A stretch of DNA of 34,634 nucleotides, taken from the NCBI GenBank assembly GCA_947444255.1, contig CANEZU010000004.1:1-34634 (forward strand), read 5' to 3'. The notes beneath the pieces are model-generated. The model was not told the origin of the DNA, searched no databases, and was given only the letters and a program-made list of their open reading frames with translations. Below are positions 1 through 9,589 of the stretch, piece after piece; position 1 is the stretch's first letter, and each line of letters opens with the position of its first letter. Both the position numbers and the translations under genes were made by a program. Source of the stretch: Flavobacteriaceae bacterium. Its GTDB lineage: Bacteria; Bacteroidota; Bacteroidia; Flavobacteriales; Flavobacteriaceae.

Positions 1-556
1 CATCAATTCTAAAACAGCGATGTTTGGTGCGATTTCTATATTTCTATACACCAGTATTTATACGCCATTAAAAACAATGACACCCTTGTCGGTATTTGTT
101 GGGGCTTTTCCGGGTGCAATTCCATTTATGTTAGGCTGGGTTGCAGCAACCGGAGAGTTTGGTATAGAGGCAGGAACTTTGTTTTTGATACAATTCTTCT
201 GGCAGTTCCCACATTTTTGGGCTATTGGTTGGTTTTTATATGAGGATTATGAGAAAGCCGGCTTCTTTATGCTGCCTTCTGGAAAAAAAGATAAATCCAC
301 TGCATTACAAATTATTTTATACACGATATGGTTGATAATTGCCTCATTATTGCCAGTTATGGGCTACACCGGACGATTGTTTATAACGCCGATTAGTGCA
401 GTTGTTGTGTTTTTATTAGGGTTATGGATGTTGTATTATGGTGTGAGACTCTATCAATTAAGAACTTCAAAAGCCGCTAGAACATTAATGCTGGTAAGTG
501 TTTCCTACATTAGTTTGTTGCAAATAGTATATATATTAGATAAATTTTTAAGATAA
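1..556 (+). CDS. ctaB: Protoheme IX farnesyltransferase (C-terminal part; 5' end outside window)
   Basis: Reading frame is open to the window edge; UbiA-family transmembrane pattern (PLSVFVGAFPGAIPFMLGW, FFWQFPHFWAIGW) and location directly before cytochrome oxidase genes. Confidence 0.9.
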   Translation, partial: INSKTAMFGAISIFLYTSIYTPLKTMTPLSVFVGAFPGAIPFMLGWVAATGEFGIEAGTLFLIQFFWQFPHFWAIGWFLYEDYEKAGFFMLPSGKKDKSTALQIILYTIWLIIASLLPVMGYTGRLFITPISAVVVFLLGLWMLYYGVRLYQLRTSKAARTLMLVSVSYISLLQIVYILDKFLR

Positions 557-1146
557 TGATACAAGAAAACAATCCTGCAGTAGAATTAAAAATGAAAACC
601 GAAAGGTCTTATAAATTGATTTTGTTATTTGCCATGGTAAGCATGATAATGATGTTTGCCGGATTAACGAGTGCGTTTGTGGTGAGTAAATCTAGAACAG
701 ATTGGTTGAAGGATTTTCAATTGCCAACGGCTTTTTTTTACAGTACAGCTGTAATTATAGCTTGTAGTTTAACTTTTCATTTAGCAAAAAAATCAATTCA
801 AAAAGATAATAGGACTGCAACTAGTTCGTATCTTTTAGCTACTTTAGCGCTTGGAATTGTGTTTGTGATTTTTCAATTCATGGGCTTTGGTGAAATTGTT
901 TCTTCAGGCTACTATTTTACTGGCAGTGAAAGCTCTATAACAACTACATTTCTATATGTTATAACAATGGTGCATTTAGCCCATCTAGGTGGTGGAATTA
1001 TTTCACTTCTGATTATAATTTATAATCATTTTAAACAAAAATACAATTCAACTCAAACCCTTGGTATAGAGCTAGGTGCAATGTATTGGCACTTCCTTGA
1101 TTTATTATGGGTTTATTTGTTTTTATTTTTATATTTCTTTAAATAA
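556..1146 (+). CDS. Cytochrome c oxidase subunit III family protein (short form, 196 aa)
   Basis: Multi-TM protein with C-terminal ELGAMYWHFLDLLWVYLFLFLYF motif typical of CoxIII; 1-nt stop/start overlap with ctaB. Confidence 0.88.
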   Translation: MIQENNPAVELKMKTERSYKLILLFAMVSMIMMFAGLTSAFVVSKSRTDWLKDFQLPTAFFYSTAVIIACSLTFHLAKKSIQKDNRTATSSYLLATLALGIVFVIFQFMGFGEIVSSGYYFTGSESSITTTFLYVITMVHLAHLGGGIISLLIIIYNHFKQKYNSTQTLGIELGAMYWHFLDLLWVYLFLFLYFFK

Positions 1147-1156
1147 GAAAAAAACG

Positions 1157-1164
1157 TAAATTTG
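1157..1164 (+). promoter_or_regulatory. Candidate Bacteroidota -7 box TAAATTTG
   Basis: Matches TAnnTTTG, 24 nt before the ATG of the 1189 CDS; no strong -33 element. Confidence 0.45.
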
Positions 1165-1188
1165 GGAACTTTTTAACGATTAAATTTT

Positions 1189-2217
1189 ATGGAAGCGACA
1201 GTTAGTACTGCAAACAACGAAGAGAAAACATGGGGTGGGGGAAATGAGCCTATCGGAGCAAGTTATGGTAAATTAATGATGTGGTTTTTTATCCTATCCG
1301 ATGCTTTAACTTTTTCAGGATTCCTAGCAGCCTATGGTTTCTCTAGATGCAAATTTATTGACAATTGGCCTTTAGCAGATGAAGTGTTTACACACTTTCC
1401 ATTTATGCATGGTGTTTCTGCCCCAATGTATTATGTGGCTTTAATGACTTTTATATTGATTTTTTCATCTGTAACAATGGTTTTGGCCGTTGATGCGGGT
1501 CATCATCTGAATAAATCAAAGGTTACATTTTATATGTTTTTGACAATTATTGGAGGTCTTATATTTGTTGGATCACAAGCTTGGGAATGGAAAAATTTCA
1601 TACATGGTGAATACGGTGCTGTAGAAACAAAAGGAGGAAGTTTACTTCAGTTTGTTAATAATAAAGGCGAAAGAGTAGCACTTGCTGATTTTGCAGTTAT
1701 TTTACCGGAACGCAGAGAGCATTTAGACCGAAGCAAAGGAAAATGGTTTATGGAAGGACCTACGGTTCCTAGTTATTCTGTTGCTGAAGTTCAAGCCGGT
1801 TTTAAAGCACATCCTGAATTGTTAGTTCGTACAGAAATAATTTATAAAGATGACGCTGCAGCAAAAAGTGATTTAAAAATAGATCATACTTTAAGCAAAC
1901 ATAAACACAAAACAGTTTTAACACGTGCGGAATCCGAATTCAGATTAGCATCTTCTGCTTACGTTGTTGAAGGAGCAAACTTGACAAGAAATGAGTATGG
2001 AAGCAAATTGTTTGCCGATTTCTTTTTCTTTATCACAGGTTTTCACGGTTTTCACGTTTTTACAGGAGTTATAATTAATATCATTATTTTCTTTAATGTA
2101 TTAGTGGGAACTTATGAAAAAAGAAGAAGTTATGAAATGGTAGAAAAAGTTGGACTATATTGGCACTTTGTCGATTTAGTTTGGGTATTTGTATTTACAT
2201 TCTTCTATTTAGTTTAA
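1189..2217 (+). CDS. Cytochrome c oxidase subunit III (long form with hydrophilic insertion)
   Basis: CoxIII motifs (GHHLNKSKVTFYMFLTIIGGLIFVGSQAWEW, TGFHGFHVFTGVI, GLYWHFVDLVWVFVFTFFYL) with about 110 hydrophilic residues inserted between TM segments. Confidence 0.9.
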   Translation: MEATVSTANNEEKTWGGGNEPIGASYGKLMMWFFILSDALTFSGFLAAYGFSRCKFIDNWPLADEVFTHFPFMHGVSAPMYYVALMTFILIFSSVTMVLAVDAGHHLNKSKVTFYMFLTIIGGLIFVGSQAWEWKNFIHGEYGAVETKGGSLLQFVNNKGERVALADFAVILPERREHLDRSKGKWFMEGPTVPSYSVAEVQAGFKAHPELLVRTEIIYKDDAAAKSDLKIDHTLSKHKHKTVLTRAESEFRLASSAYVVEGANLTRNEYGSKLFADFFFFITGFHGFHVFTGVIINIIIFFNVLVGTYEKRRSYEMVEKVGLYWHFVDLVWVFVFTFFYLV

Positions 2218-2234
2218 TTTTTAAGATTAATAAT

Positions 2235-2585
2235 ATGTCACACGAACACGTATCGAATACCAATAGAATTTGGTTAGTTTTTGGAATATTATCCGTAATT
2301 ACAACTGTAGAAGTTGCTTTGGGGATTATCAAACCTGACTTTTTACATATGAATGCCTTTTTGAGTATGAATTTACTTAACTGGATATTTATTATTTTAA
2401 CCATTGTTAAAGCTTACTATATTGTTTGGGCTTTTATGCATATGGAAGGAGAGAAAACCAGTTTAAGTTGGATGGTCGTTGCTCCTTTTGTATTCTTAGT
2501 AATATACTTACTTTTCATCCTTTTGGTTGAAGCAGATTATATTTTTGAGGTTTTTAAAAATGCCACTATTAAATGGAATTTTTAA
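2235..2585 (+). CDS. Cytochrome c oxidase subunit IV family (CtaF/CyoD-like)
   Basis: Start moved from the ORF-track 2160 to ATG 2235 (MSHEHVSNTNRIWLVF); small 3-TM protein with WAFMHMEGEK motif, in the cox cluster. Confidence 0.85.
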   Translation: MSHEHVSNTNRIWLVFGILSVITTVEVALGIIKPDFLHMNAFLSMNLLNWIFIILTIVKAYYIVWAFMHMEGEKTSLSWMVVAPFVFLVIYLLFILLVEADYIFEVFKNATIKWNF

Positions 2586-2600
2586 CAACATATTAATTAT

Positions 2601-2630
2601 AAAAAAAGACGGTATATCACCGTCTTTTTT
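2601..2630 (+). terminator. Intrinsic terminator
   Basis: AAAAAAA-GACGGT-atatc-ACCGTC-TTTTTTT hairpin directly after subunit IV. Confidence 0.85.
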
Positions 2631-2638
2631 TATTTTTG
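2631..2638 (+). promoter_or_regulatory. Candidate -7 box TATTTTTG
   Basis: Matches TAnnTTTG; immediately follows the terminator T-tract and lies 26 nt before the next CDS. Confidence 0.35.
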
Positions 2639-2663
2639 TACTGTACTAATTCGAGTTCCAAAA

Positions 2664-3302
2664 ATGAAAAAAAACCTCGTTCTCTTCGCACTTTTTATTT
2701 TCCCTATTGTTGCTTATCTTTTTTTTGCTACGGGTGTAAATAAATTCATGTTTTTGCCTACTGTAACTCCAAATGTTCCTGATTTAGGTCATTGGCATTC
2801 TTTGAGCGGAGAACCGGTTACCTTAAATAAAAAGATTACAATTTTAGGATTTACTGGAAATAATATCTTATACAATAAAGGAAATTATTTTAATCTGAAT
2901 CAAAAGATATATCTTAAAAATCAAGCATTCAAAGATTTTCAATTTGTCATGATAGCTCCCGAAGGTACTCAGGACGAGGTAAAGAAAGTTCTTAAAGGTT
3001 TAAGTGATTTGTCAGATGAATCAAAGTGGTTGTTTGTTTTTGCTCCCGAAAATGAAATTCAGGTTTTTTATGATAAGTTGAAACTAAAGGGCAAATTGGA
3101 CAGTCACTATGGGACAAAAAATGTTTTTATAATCGATAAGAAACGAAGTCTTAGAGGTAGAAAAGACAAAGATGAATACAAGGAAGGATATGATGCTTCC
3201 TCACCATCTGACTTATACAATGAGATGACTGACGATGTAAAAGTAATTCTAGCCGAATATCGTTTAGCCCTTAAAAGAAACAATGCAGACAGGCAAATTT
3301 AA
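2664..3302 (+). CDS. Membrane-anchored Sco/thioredoxin-fold-like protein lacking the CxxxC motif
   Basis: N-terminal TM; sequence pattern parallels the adjacent Sco1 (ITILGFTGNNILYNKGNYFNLNQ vs VHVIEFFFTSCPSICPVMNKNMI; NVFIIDKKRSLRGRKDKDEYKEGYD vs GLFALVDKKGNIRCRKDDYGNPILYYD). Confidence 0.65.
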   Translation: MKKNLVLFALFIFPIVAYLFFATGVNKFMFLPTVTPNVPDLGHWHSLSGEPVTLNKKITILGFTGNNILYNKGNYFNLNQKIYLKNQAFKDFQFVMIAPEGTQDEVKKVLKGLSDLSDESKWLFVFAPENEIQVFYDKLKLKGKLDSHYGTKNVFIIDKKRSLRGRKDKDEYKEGYDASSPSDLYNEMTDDVKVILAEYRLALKRNNADRQI

Positions 3303-3323
3303 ATTTTTCAAAAAGTCATAATT

Positions 3324-4010
3324 ATGCTTAAAAATAAATCATATATCGGAATTTCTTTTGTCATTTTGATTTTTGGAATATTTGCAATTCCTAAAATAAT
3401 AGAACGTATTCAAAATGGTGATGTGGTTAAAGGTGATCGCCTCGATAACGTTTCAAATCACGGTTTAACTGATGAACGTTTAATGCTTATTGGACCTGCT
3501 CCTAAGTTTAAACTAACCGATCAGAATGATAAGTTGATTTCTAATGCTGATTACGCTGGTAAAGTTCATGTGATTGAGTTTTTCTTTACAAGTTGTCCAT
3601 CAATTTGTCCAGTGATGAATAAGAATATGATTGATATTCAAAATAATTTCTTCGGAAATCCAAATTTTGGAATAGTTTCAATCTCAATAGATCCCGAACA
3701 CGACTCCCCAAAAGTATTAAAGTCACATGCTGAATTATTAGGGGTAAAATCTACCAATTGGCATTTTTTGACAGGAGATAAAAAGTATATTTTTGATATA
3801 GCGAACAAGGGTTTCAACCTCTATGTTGGAGAAAATTCTAAAGTTAAAGGAGGTTTTGAACATTCTGGTTTATTTGCTCTGGTAGATAAAAAAGGGAACA
3901 TACGTTGTAGAAAGGACGATTATGGTAATCCAATCTTGTATTATGACGGTCTTGAAAAAAAAGGAGTTAAAGAGATTCAACAAGATATAGCAATTTTATT
4001 AAGAGAATAA
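3324..4010 (+). CDS. SCO1/SenC family copper chaperone for cytochrome c oxidase
   Basis: IEFFFTSCPSICPVMNKNM (CxxxC), SISIDPEHDSP, FEHSGLFALVDKKGNIR. Confidence 0.93.
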   Translation: MLKNKSYIGISFVILIFGIFAIPKIIERIQNGDVVKGDRLDNVSNHGLTDERLMLIGPAPKFKLTDQNDKLISNADYAGKVHVIEFFFTSCPSICPVMNKNMIDIQNNFFGNPNFGIVSISIDPEHDSPKVLKSHAELLGVKSTNWHFLTGDKKYIFDIANKGFNLYVGENSKVKGGFEHSGLFALVDKKGNIRCRKDDYGNPILYYDGLEKKGVKEIQQDIAILLRE

Positions 4011-4552
4011 TGGAAAAAGAATTAGCAGAAAAAAAATATAGTAAAATTATTACTTTAATATCTATCGCAATACCAGCAGCAGTTGTTGTTTTGTTCAGTG
4101 TACGATTAAAAGATTTTGGGTTTAATGTCGAACCACTCTCTTTTTTACCACCAATATATGCTACCATAAATGGAATTACAGCCTTGATATTGATTTCGGG
4201 TGTTCTTGCTATTAAAAACGGAAAAAGAAAATTACACCAAAGCTTAATGACTTCAGCAATTGTTCTTTCATTACTGTTTTTAGTGATGTACATTGCCTAT
4301 CATATGACTGCAGATTCGACTAAATTTGGTGGAGAAGGTTTGATCAAATACGTTTACTTTTTTATCTTAATTACACACATTTGTCTTTCAATTGCAATTA
4401 TACCTTTAGTTATGATCACTTATGTGAGAACTTTGTCGGAACAATTTGACCGTCATAAAAAAATTGCTAAGATCACTTTTCCAATTTGGTTGTATGTTGC
4501 TGTAACTGGAGTTATAGTTTATTTGATGATTTCACCCTATTATGTATATTAA
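4010..4552 (+). CDS. DUF420 family membrane protein
   Basis: Multi-TM protein with PPIYATINGITALILISG and HQSLMTSAIVLSLLFLVMYIAYH, next to sco; 1-nt overlap with sco. Confidence 0.85.
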   Translation: MEKELAEKKYSKIITLISIAIPAAVVVLFSVRLKDFGFNVEPLSFLPPIYATINGITALILISGVLAIKNGKRKLHQSLMTSAIVLSLLFLVMYIAYHMTADSTKFGGEGLIKYVYFFILITHICLSIAIIPLVMITYVRTLSEQFDRHKKIAKITFPIWLYVAVTGVIVYLMISPYYVY

Positions 4553-4757
4553 AAAAATAGTATTTTTAGTACTTCTTTCCTTATTTTTCACCACTCCTTC
4601 TGTCGCTCAATGTGCCATGTGTCGTGCTGCGGTTGAAAGTGAAGGAAATGGTGTGAAAGCAGAAGCAATTAACGACGGAATTGTTTATTTAATGGTGATT
4701 CCTTATGTTCTTGTTGCCGGAATTGGTTTCGCAGTTTATAAAATGAAAAAGAAATAA
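4542..4757 (+). CDS. Small membrane protein with CAMC motif
   Basis: Signal peptide, QCAMCRAAVESEGNG, one TM, lysine-rich tail; overlaps the DUF420 gene by 11 nt. Confidence 0.75.
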   Translation: MYIKKIVFLVLLSLFFTTPSVAQCAMCRAAVESEGNGVKAEAINDGIVYLMVIPYVLVAGIGFAVYKMKKK

Positions 4758-4762
4758 TTTTT

Positions 4763-6160
4763 TTATTTAGAACCATCAACTTTTATGTTGATAGCTCCAT
4801 TTATATTAATAAAGGCAAGAATTGCTTTATTCGTTAATTGTATTTTTTTAAAGGCAATATCTTCTATTGTTCCATTTATATAAACGCCCGTCATAGGTGA
4901 ATAATTTTTAAGATATTTTAAAATATTCTGTTTCCCTTCATCAAGATTTGGTTTTATAGAATACCTGCAATTTGCTTGAATTTTTTTTAAAAAATAGGAT
5001 TGCGCCATCCAATTTGCAGTTCTAATTAAATGGTTTTTGGTGTCTAGTACATACTCTAATTTATCGAAATAAATTTCTTTGGTTTGTTCATTGTACTCGG
5101 GGAAACCACTTAAATAGATTTTACCATTTACACTTCCAGACACTTCCAATGCTATAATCATTTTTCCCTTAGTATGCCAAATAGCTACATTTTGAATAAG
5201 AATTTTTCTGTTTCCACTTGCGAATTCTTTTCCTGAAAAATTAGAACTTATTATTTTTGAAACATCCTGATAGGTTGATACTGCTATAATATTTGCATTA
5301 ATTTTTTCTGGAACTTTCGATATCGCTTTTAAAATTATTTTATTCTTATCAAATAAAGAAATTGGCTTTTGACCAACAATAGTTTCGATTGTGCATTTTA
5401 AACCCATTTCAAAGGTGATGTTTTCTGATTCGAGCTTCGCATCAGTAGTGTACAATTCTAATGGTACAATTCTCAACCAGCTTTGATAGGTTGAGCTCAT
5501 TTCAAATGGCGTGCATATTTTTTCTAGCGCCTCCATTACATTTGGTTTAAAATCTAAAGATTTCGACACCGCTTCATCTATTTTTTTTTCAATTTTCGAT
5601 TTAAATAGTTGAATGGTTGGATTGATCAGATAGGTTATCGGAATTGCTTTTCCCATTATATTAATTGTGGGACTTTCATTCCAATCGAAAGATTTTAATT
5701 CGGTATGTGTGTATAGTTTCCAATTTGTCAGATTCACTTCGCTAATTAAAGTCAGATTTCCATTTAAGTTGAATTCACGGGTGTTGTATAATGAAAGGCC
5801 TATTTTGTTTGTGCCTAATCGATATTTAATAAATGCTTTTAATGGAAAGATTGTTTTTATTTTTCCGGACTCATTTTCGATAGAAATCGGTGCCAATTTC
5901 CAAATTTTAATTTCATAATTGTCGTCTTCAATGGTATTATCTTCGTAGATAAGGCCCGTTAAAAGCGTATTTGTTTTATTTTCAATGTCTATAAGTTTTA
6001 ATTTTATTGGCATATTAATATAGGAAGGTGTGTTATCATATAATATAGGCGATGCGTCATCTGGTTCCGGTTTTAGCGCTTCTATTTTTAGTGATGATGA
6101 GCAAGCTATCATTGTTAAAATGCAACTAATACTTAAACTATATAAAATGATTTTCTTCAT
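4763..6160 (-). CDS. DUF4403 family lipoprotein
   Basis: Lipobox-like LTMIACSS; PSYINMPIKLKLIDIENKTN...LLTGLIYEDN and later segments typical of DUF4403. Confidence 0.8.
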   Translation of the reverse strand: MKKIILYSLSISCILTMIACSSSLKIEALKPEPDDASPILYDNTPSYINMPIKLKLIDIENKTNTLLTGLIYEDNTIEDDNYEIKIWKLAPISIENESGKIKTIFPLKAFIKYRLGTNKIGLSLYNTREFNLNGNLTLISEVNLTNWKLYTHTELKSFDWNESPTINIMGKAIPITYLINPTIQLFKSKIEKKIDEAVSKSLDFKPNVMEALEKICTPFEMSSTYQSWLRIVPLELYTTDAKLESENITFEMGLKCTIETIVGQKPISLFDKNKIILKAISKVPEKINANIIAVSTYQDVSKIISSNFSGKEFASGNRKILIQNVAIWHTKGKMIIALEVSGSVNGKIYLSGFPEYNEQTKEIYFDKLEYVLDTKNHLIRTANWMAQSYFLKKIQANCRYSIKPNLDEGKQNILKYLKNYSPMTGVYINGTIEDIAFKKIQLTNKAILAFININGAINIKVDGSK

Positions 6161-6337
6161 AAACTCATTGTTTGATATACCATGTAAAATTACTCAAAAC
6201 GCATCTATTTTTATAAAACATGTAACAAATTCAAGCCCTTCAAGTCTAATACTTCAAACAGTTAATTAGACTCAATTTTTTTGTTAGCCAAAATACTATT
6301 ATTTAATAATTAATAGTGTTAAATATTTATTCAAACT

Positions 6338-7039
6338 ATGATAGAAATTAAAGACTTACACAAATCCTATAAAATGGGAGCTTCCGAATTACATGTGTTG
6401 AAAGGAATTAATTTTAATATCAAAGAAGGTGAATTAGTAGCAATTATGGGATCATCAGGTTCTGGTAAATCTACCTTATTGAATATTCTTGGAATTCTTG
6501 ACGAAGCGGATTCAGGAAGTTATGTTTTAGATAATGTTCCGATTAAAAACTTAAATGAAACAATAGCCTCTAAATATAGAAATCAATTTTTAGGTTTTGT
6601 CTTCCAATCTTTTAATTTGATAAATTATAAAAGCGCTTTGGATAATGTTGCTTTGCCGCTTTATTATCAAGGTTTGAAAAGAAAAGAACGCAATGAAATT
6701 GCAATGTCTTATCTTGAAAAAGTTGGTTTGGCCTCACATTCCCATCATTTGCCTAACGAACTTTCGGGTGGACAAAAACAACGTGTAGCTATAGCTAGAG
6801 CAATGGCTTCTAATCCTAAAGTTTTATTAGCCGATGAACCAACAGGTGCTTTAGATACCAAAACTTCTTATGAAGTGATGGAATTAATCCAAGGTATTAA
6901 TGATGAAGGGAAAACCATTTTAATTGTTACACATGAGCCTGATATTGCGGCAATGTGTAAAAGAAATGTGGTTTTAAAAGATGGTTTAATTATAGACGAT
7001 AAGTTAGTTGAACAAGTTAGAGCCTCTTCTTATGTTTAA
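6338..7039 (+). CDS. ABC transporter ATP-binding protein (LolD/MacB type)
   Basis: Walker [10 protein letters not shown], signature [14 protein letters not shown], Walker [13 protein letters not shown]. Confidence 0.95.
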   Translation: MIEIKDLHKSYKMGASELHVLKGINFNIKEGELVAIMGSSGSGKSTLLNILGILDEADSGSYVLDNVPIKNLNETIASKYRNQFLGFVFQSFNLINYKSALDNVALPLYYQGLKRKERNEIAMSYLEKVGLASHSHHLPNELSGGQKQRVAIARAMASNPKVLLADEPTGALDTKTSYEVMELIQGINDEGKTILIVTHEPDIAAMCKRNVVLKDGLIIDDKLVEQVRASSYV

Positions 7040-8276
7040 TATTGAACGCTGGCAAGAAATATTTGAGGCTATAGCCAAAAACAAATTGAGAACTATTCTC
7101 ACGGGAATTTCTGTGGCTTCTGGAATTTTTATATTAGTAATTCTATTAGGTGTTGGAAAAGGAATTCAAAATGGTATTGAAAAACAGTTTGAACGTGATG
7201 CAGATGGAATTGTAGAAGTTTGGTCAGGAACAACTACTATGGAATACAAAGGTTTAAATCCAGGAAGACAAATTCAATTTCATAATGCCGACTACGATAT
7301 TACGGTTCAAAAATTGGGAGATCAAATCGATAGAAAATCATCAACCTATAGCTTTTGGAATGGAGAGATTGTTTATGGTGCCGAAACGGGTACCTATCAG
7401 TACCGTGGCGTTTATCCTGATTACCAAGTCATAGAAAATGCAACAGTAACAGAAGGTCGCTTTATTAATGCTAATGATATTTCAAATAGTGAAAAGGTGG
7501 CTGTTATTGGTCAAAAAGTAAAATTAGATTTGTTTAAAGAAAAAGATCCAATTGGAGAACAAATTGCAGTTAGTAAAATTAACTTTAAGGTTATTGGTGT
7601 ATTTACAGATCCAGGAGGAGAACGCGAAGAATCAAGAGTTTTTTTGCCAATAACGACAACACAGCAGGCCTATGGCATTGCTGATAAAATCTCTAACCTA
7701 GCTTTTACATTGGTTAAGAAAGATAATTATGAAGAGGCATTGAAAGCTTCAAATAAATTTACCTCAGAAATAGGACAGTTATTGAGAGGAAAAAATACAA
7801 TAGCACCAGATGATTTGAGTGCTTTAGGAGTAAATAGCTCTATTGAAAATGCTAAACAATTTTATGATTTAAATCTTTATATCCGTTTGTTTTTTTGGTG
7901 GGTGGGAATTTGTACCATAATTGCGGGTGTAGTAGGTGTTAGTAATATCATGCTAATTATTGTTAAAGAGCGTACTAAAGAGATTGGAATTAGAAAAGCA
8001 CTCGGGGCTTCTCCGGTTTCTATAATTGGAATGATATTACATGAATCAATATTTATTACTACAATATCTGGATTCGTAGGCCTTTTGATGAGTTTACTTC
8101 TTCTTGAATTAGCGGGTCCTCAAATTAAAAGTGAGTATTTTTTAAATCCTGAAGTTGATTTTGGAGTTGCCCTGACCACACTGGCTTTGTTAGTTTTTTC
8201 AGGTGCTCTTGCTGGGTTTTTCCCTGCATATAGAGCAGCTAAAATTAAACCTATTGTAGCACTTAGAGACGAATAA
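7032..8276 (+). CDS. ABC transporter permease (MacB-like)
   Basis: MacB periplasmic core plus FtsX-type C-terminus (IVKERTKEIGIRKALGASP); start at ATG 7032 overlaps the ATPase by 8 nt. Confidence 0.92.
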   Translation: MFNIERWQEIFEAIAKNKLRTILTGISVASGIFILVILLGVGKGIQNGIEKQFERDADGIVEVWSGTTTMEYKGLNPGRQIQFHNADYDITVQKLGDQIDRKSSTYSFWNGEIVYGAETGTYQYRGVYPDYQVIENATVTEGRFINANDISNSEKVAVIGQKVKLDLFKEKDPIGEQIAVSKINFKVIGVFTDPGGEREESRVFLPITTTQQAYGIADKISNLAFTLVKKDNYEEALKASNKFTSEIGQLLRGKNTIAPDDLSALGVNSSIENAKQFYDLNLYIRLFFWWVGICTIIAGVVGVSNIMLIIVKERTKEIGIRKALGASPVSIIGMILHESIFITTISGFVGLLMSLLLLELAGPQIKSEYFLNPEVDFGVALTTLALLVFSGALAGFFPAYRAAKIKPIVALRDE

Positions 8277-8278
8277 TT

Positions 8279-9544
8279 ATGTTTGATAAAGATAAATGGA
8301 ACGAAATACTAGAAGCTTTAACGGCTAATACTTTCAGAACAATACTGACGGCCTTTGGAGTTTTCTGGGGTATTTTTATTTTGGTTATATTGTTAGCCGC
8401 AGGAAATGGATTAGAGAATGGCGTGAAAAAAGGTTTTGGCGGAATAGCCACTAATAGTATGTTTATGTGGAGCCAGACGACATCAAAACCCTATAAAGGA
8501 TTGCCGCAAACAAGAACTTATAATTTTAAAAATGGCGATGTTCAGGCCTTAAAAGAAAGTTTTCCGGATCTTTTATATGTTTCTCCCCGAAATCAATTGG
8601 GCGGATTTGAAGGAGCTAATAATGTTATTAGAGGAACTAAATCGGCTGCCTACACAATTTATGGCGATTATCCAGAGTATATAAAACAAGAATCCTTAGA
8701 TATTATTAAAGGACGTTTTGTAAATCAACAAGATATTCTTTTAAGCAGAAAAGTTGCGGTAATTGGCCAAGGTGTAATTAATGAACTGTATACCTTGAAT
8801 GAAGAAGTTATTGGAACTTATATAAAAGTGAATGGGGTAAATCTTATGGTTGTTGGAGTTTATAATTCCAAATCGAGAGATAATGGAGGAGGCGAGGCTG
8901 CTCAAAAAAATATATTCATGCCTTTTACTGCTTTTCAACAAGCCTTTAACTATGGAGATACTGTTGGTTGGATGGCAATTACTGCAAAGGACAATGCTTC
9001 AATCACAGCGCTAAAGCCAAAAATTTTATCGTTTATGAAGGCCCGACATTCGATTAGTCCTGATGATGACAGAGCTATTGGAAATTTTGATTTGTATGAA
9101 GAATTTCAAAAAGTTCAAGGCTTATTTTTGATTCTAAAATTCATCGCTTATTTTGTGGGTACTTTGGTTTTGCTTTCTGGAGTTATTGGGATTTCGAATA
9201 TCTTACTTATTGTAGTCAAAGAACGAACGAATGAAATTGGAATCAGGAGAGCATTGGGAGCAACTCCAGCTGCAATTCGTTCCCAGATATTATCAGAAGC
9301 TATATTTTTGACTATAATTTCGGGAATGTTAGGCATTGCTATGGCAACAGGAGTGTTATTTGGGGTTAATAAAATATTGGATAAAATGGGAGATGAAAAT
9401 ACCATGTTTGCAAATCCTAGCGTAGATCTGTCTGTTGTTTTCATCGCCTTACTTATATTAGTGGGCTCGGGAATTTTAGCTGGATTCATACCCGCACAAA
9501 CAGCAATTAATATTAAACCAGTTGATGCTTTAAGAACTGAATAA
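8279..9544 (+). CDS. ABC transporter permease (MacB-like), second copy
   Basis: Same layout as the preceding permease (VVKERTNEIGIRRALGATP). Confidence 0.92.
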   Translation: MFDKDKWNEILEALTANTFRTILTAFGVFWGIFILVILLAAGNGLENGVKKGFGGIATNSMFMWSQTTSKPYKGLPQTRTYNFKNGDVQALKESFPDLLYVSPRNQLGGFEGANNVIRGTKSAAYTIYGDYPEYIKQESLDIIKGRFVNQQDILLSRKVAVIGQGVINELYTLNEEVIGTYIKVNGVNLMVVGVYNSKSRDNGGGEAAQKNIFMPFTAFQQAFNYGDTVGWMAITAKDNASITALKPKILSFMKARHSISPDDDRAIGNFDLYEEFQKVQGLFLILKFIAYFVGTLVLLSGVIGISNILLIVVKERTNEIGIRRALGATPAAIRSQILSEAIFLTIISGMLGIAMATGVLFGVNKILDKMGDENTMFANPSVDLSVVFIALLILVGSGILAGFIPAQTAINIKPVDALRTE

Positions 9545-9589
9545 AATAAATTTAAAAATAAAATTATAATCTATTAATCAAATATCACA

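Noticed and set aside
3967-4293. 108-aa minus-strand ORF over sco/DUF420
   Set aside because: Antisense to recognised genes; no signal or domain pattern.
9148-9489. 113-aa minus-strand ORF inside the second permease
   Set aside because: Antisense to a conserved permease domain; no family features.
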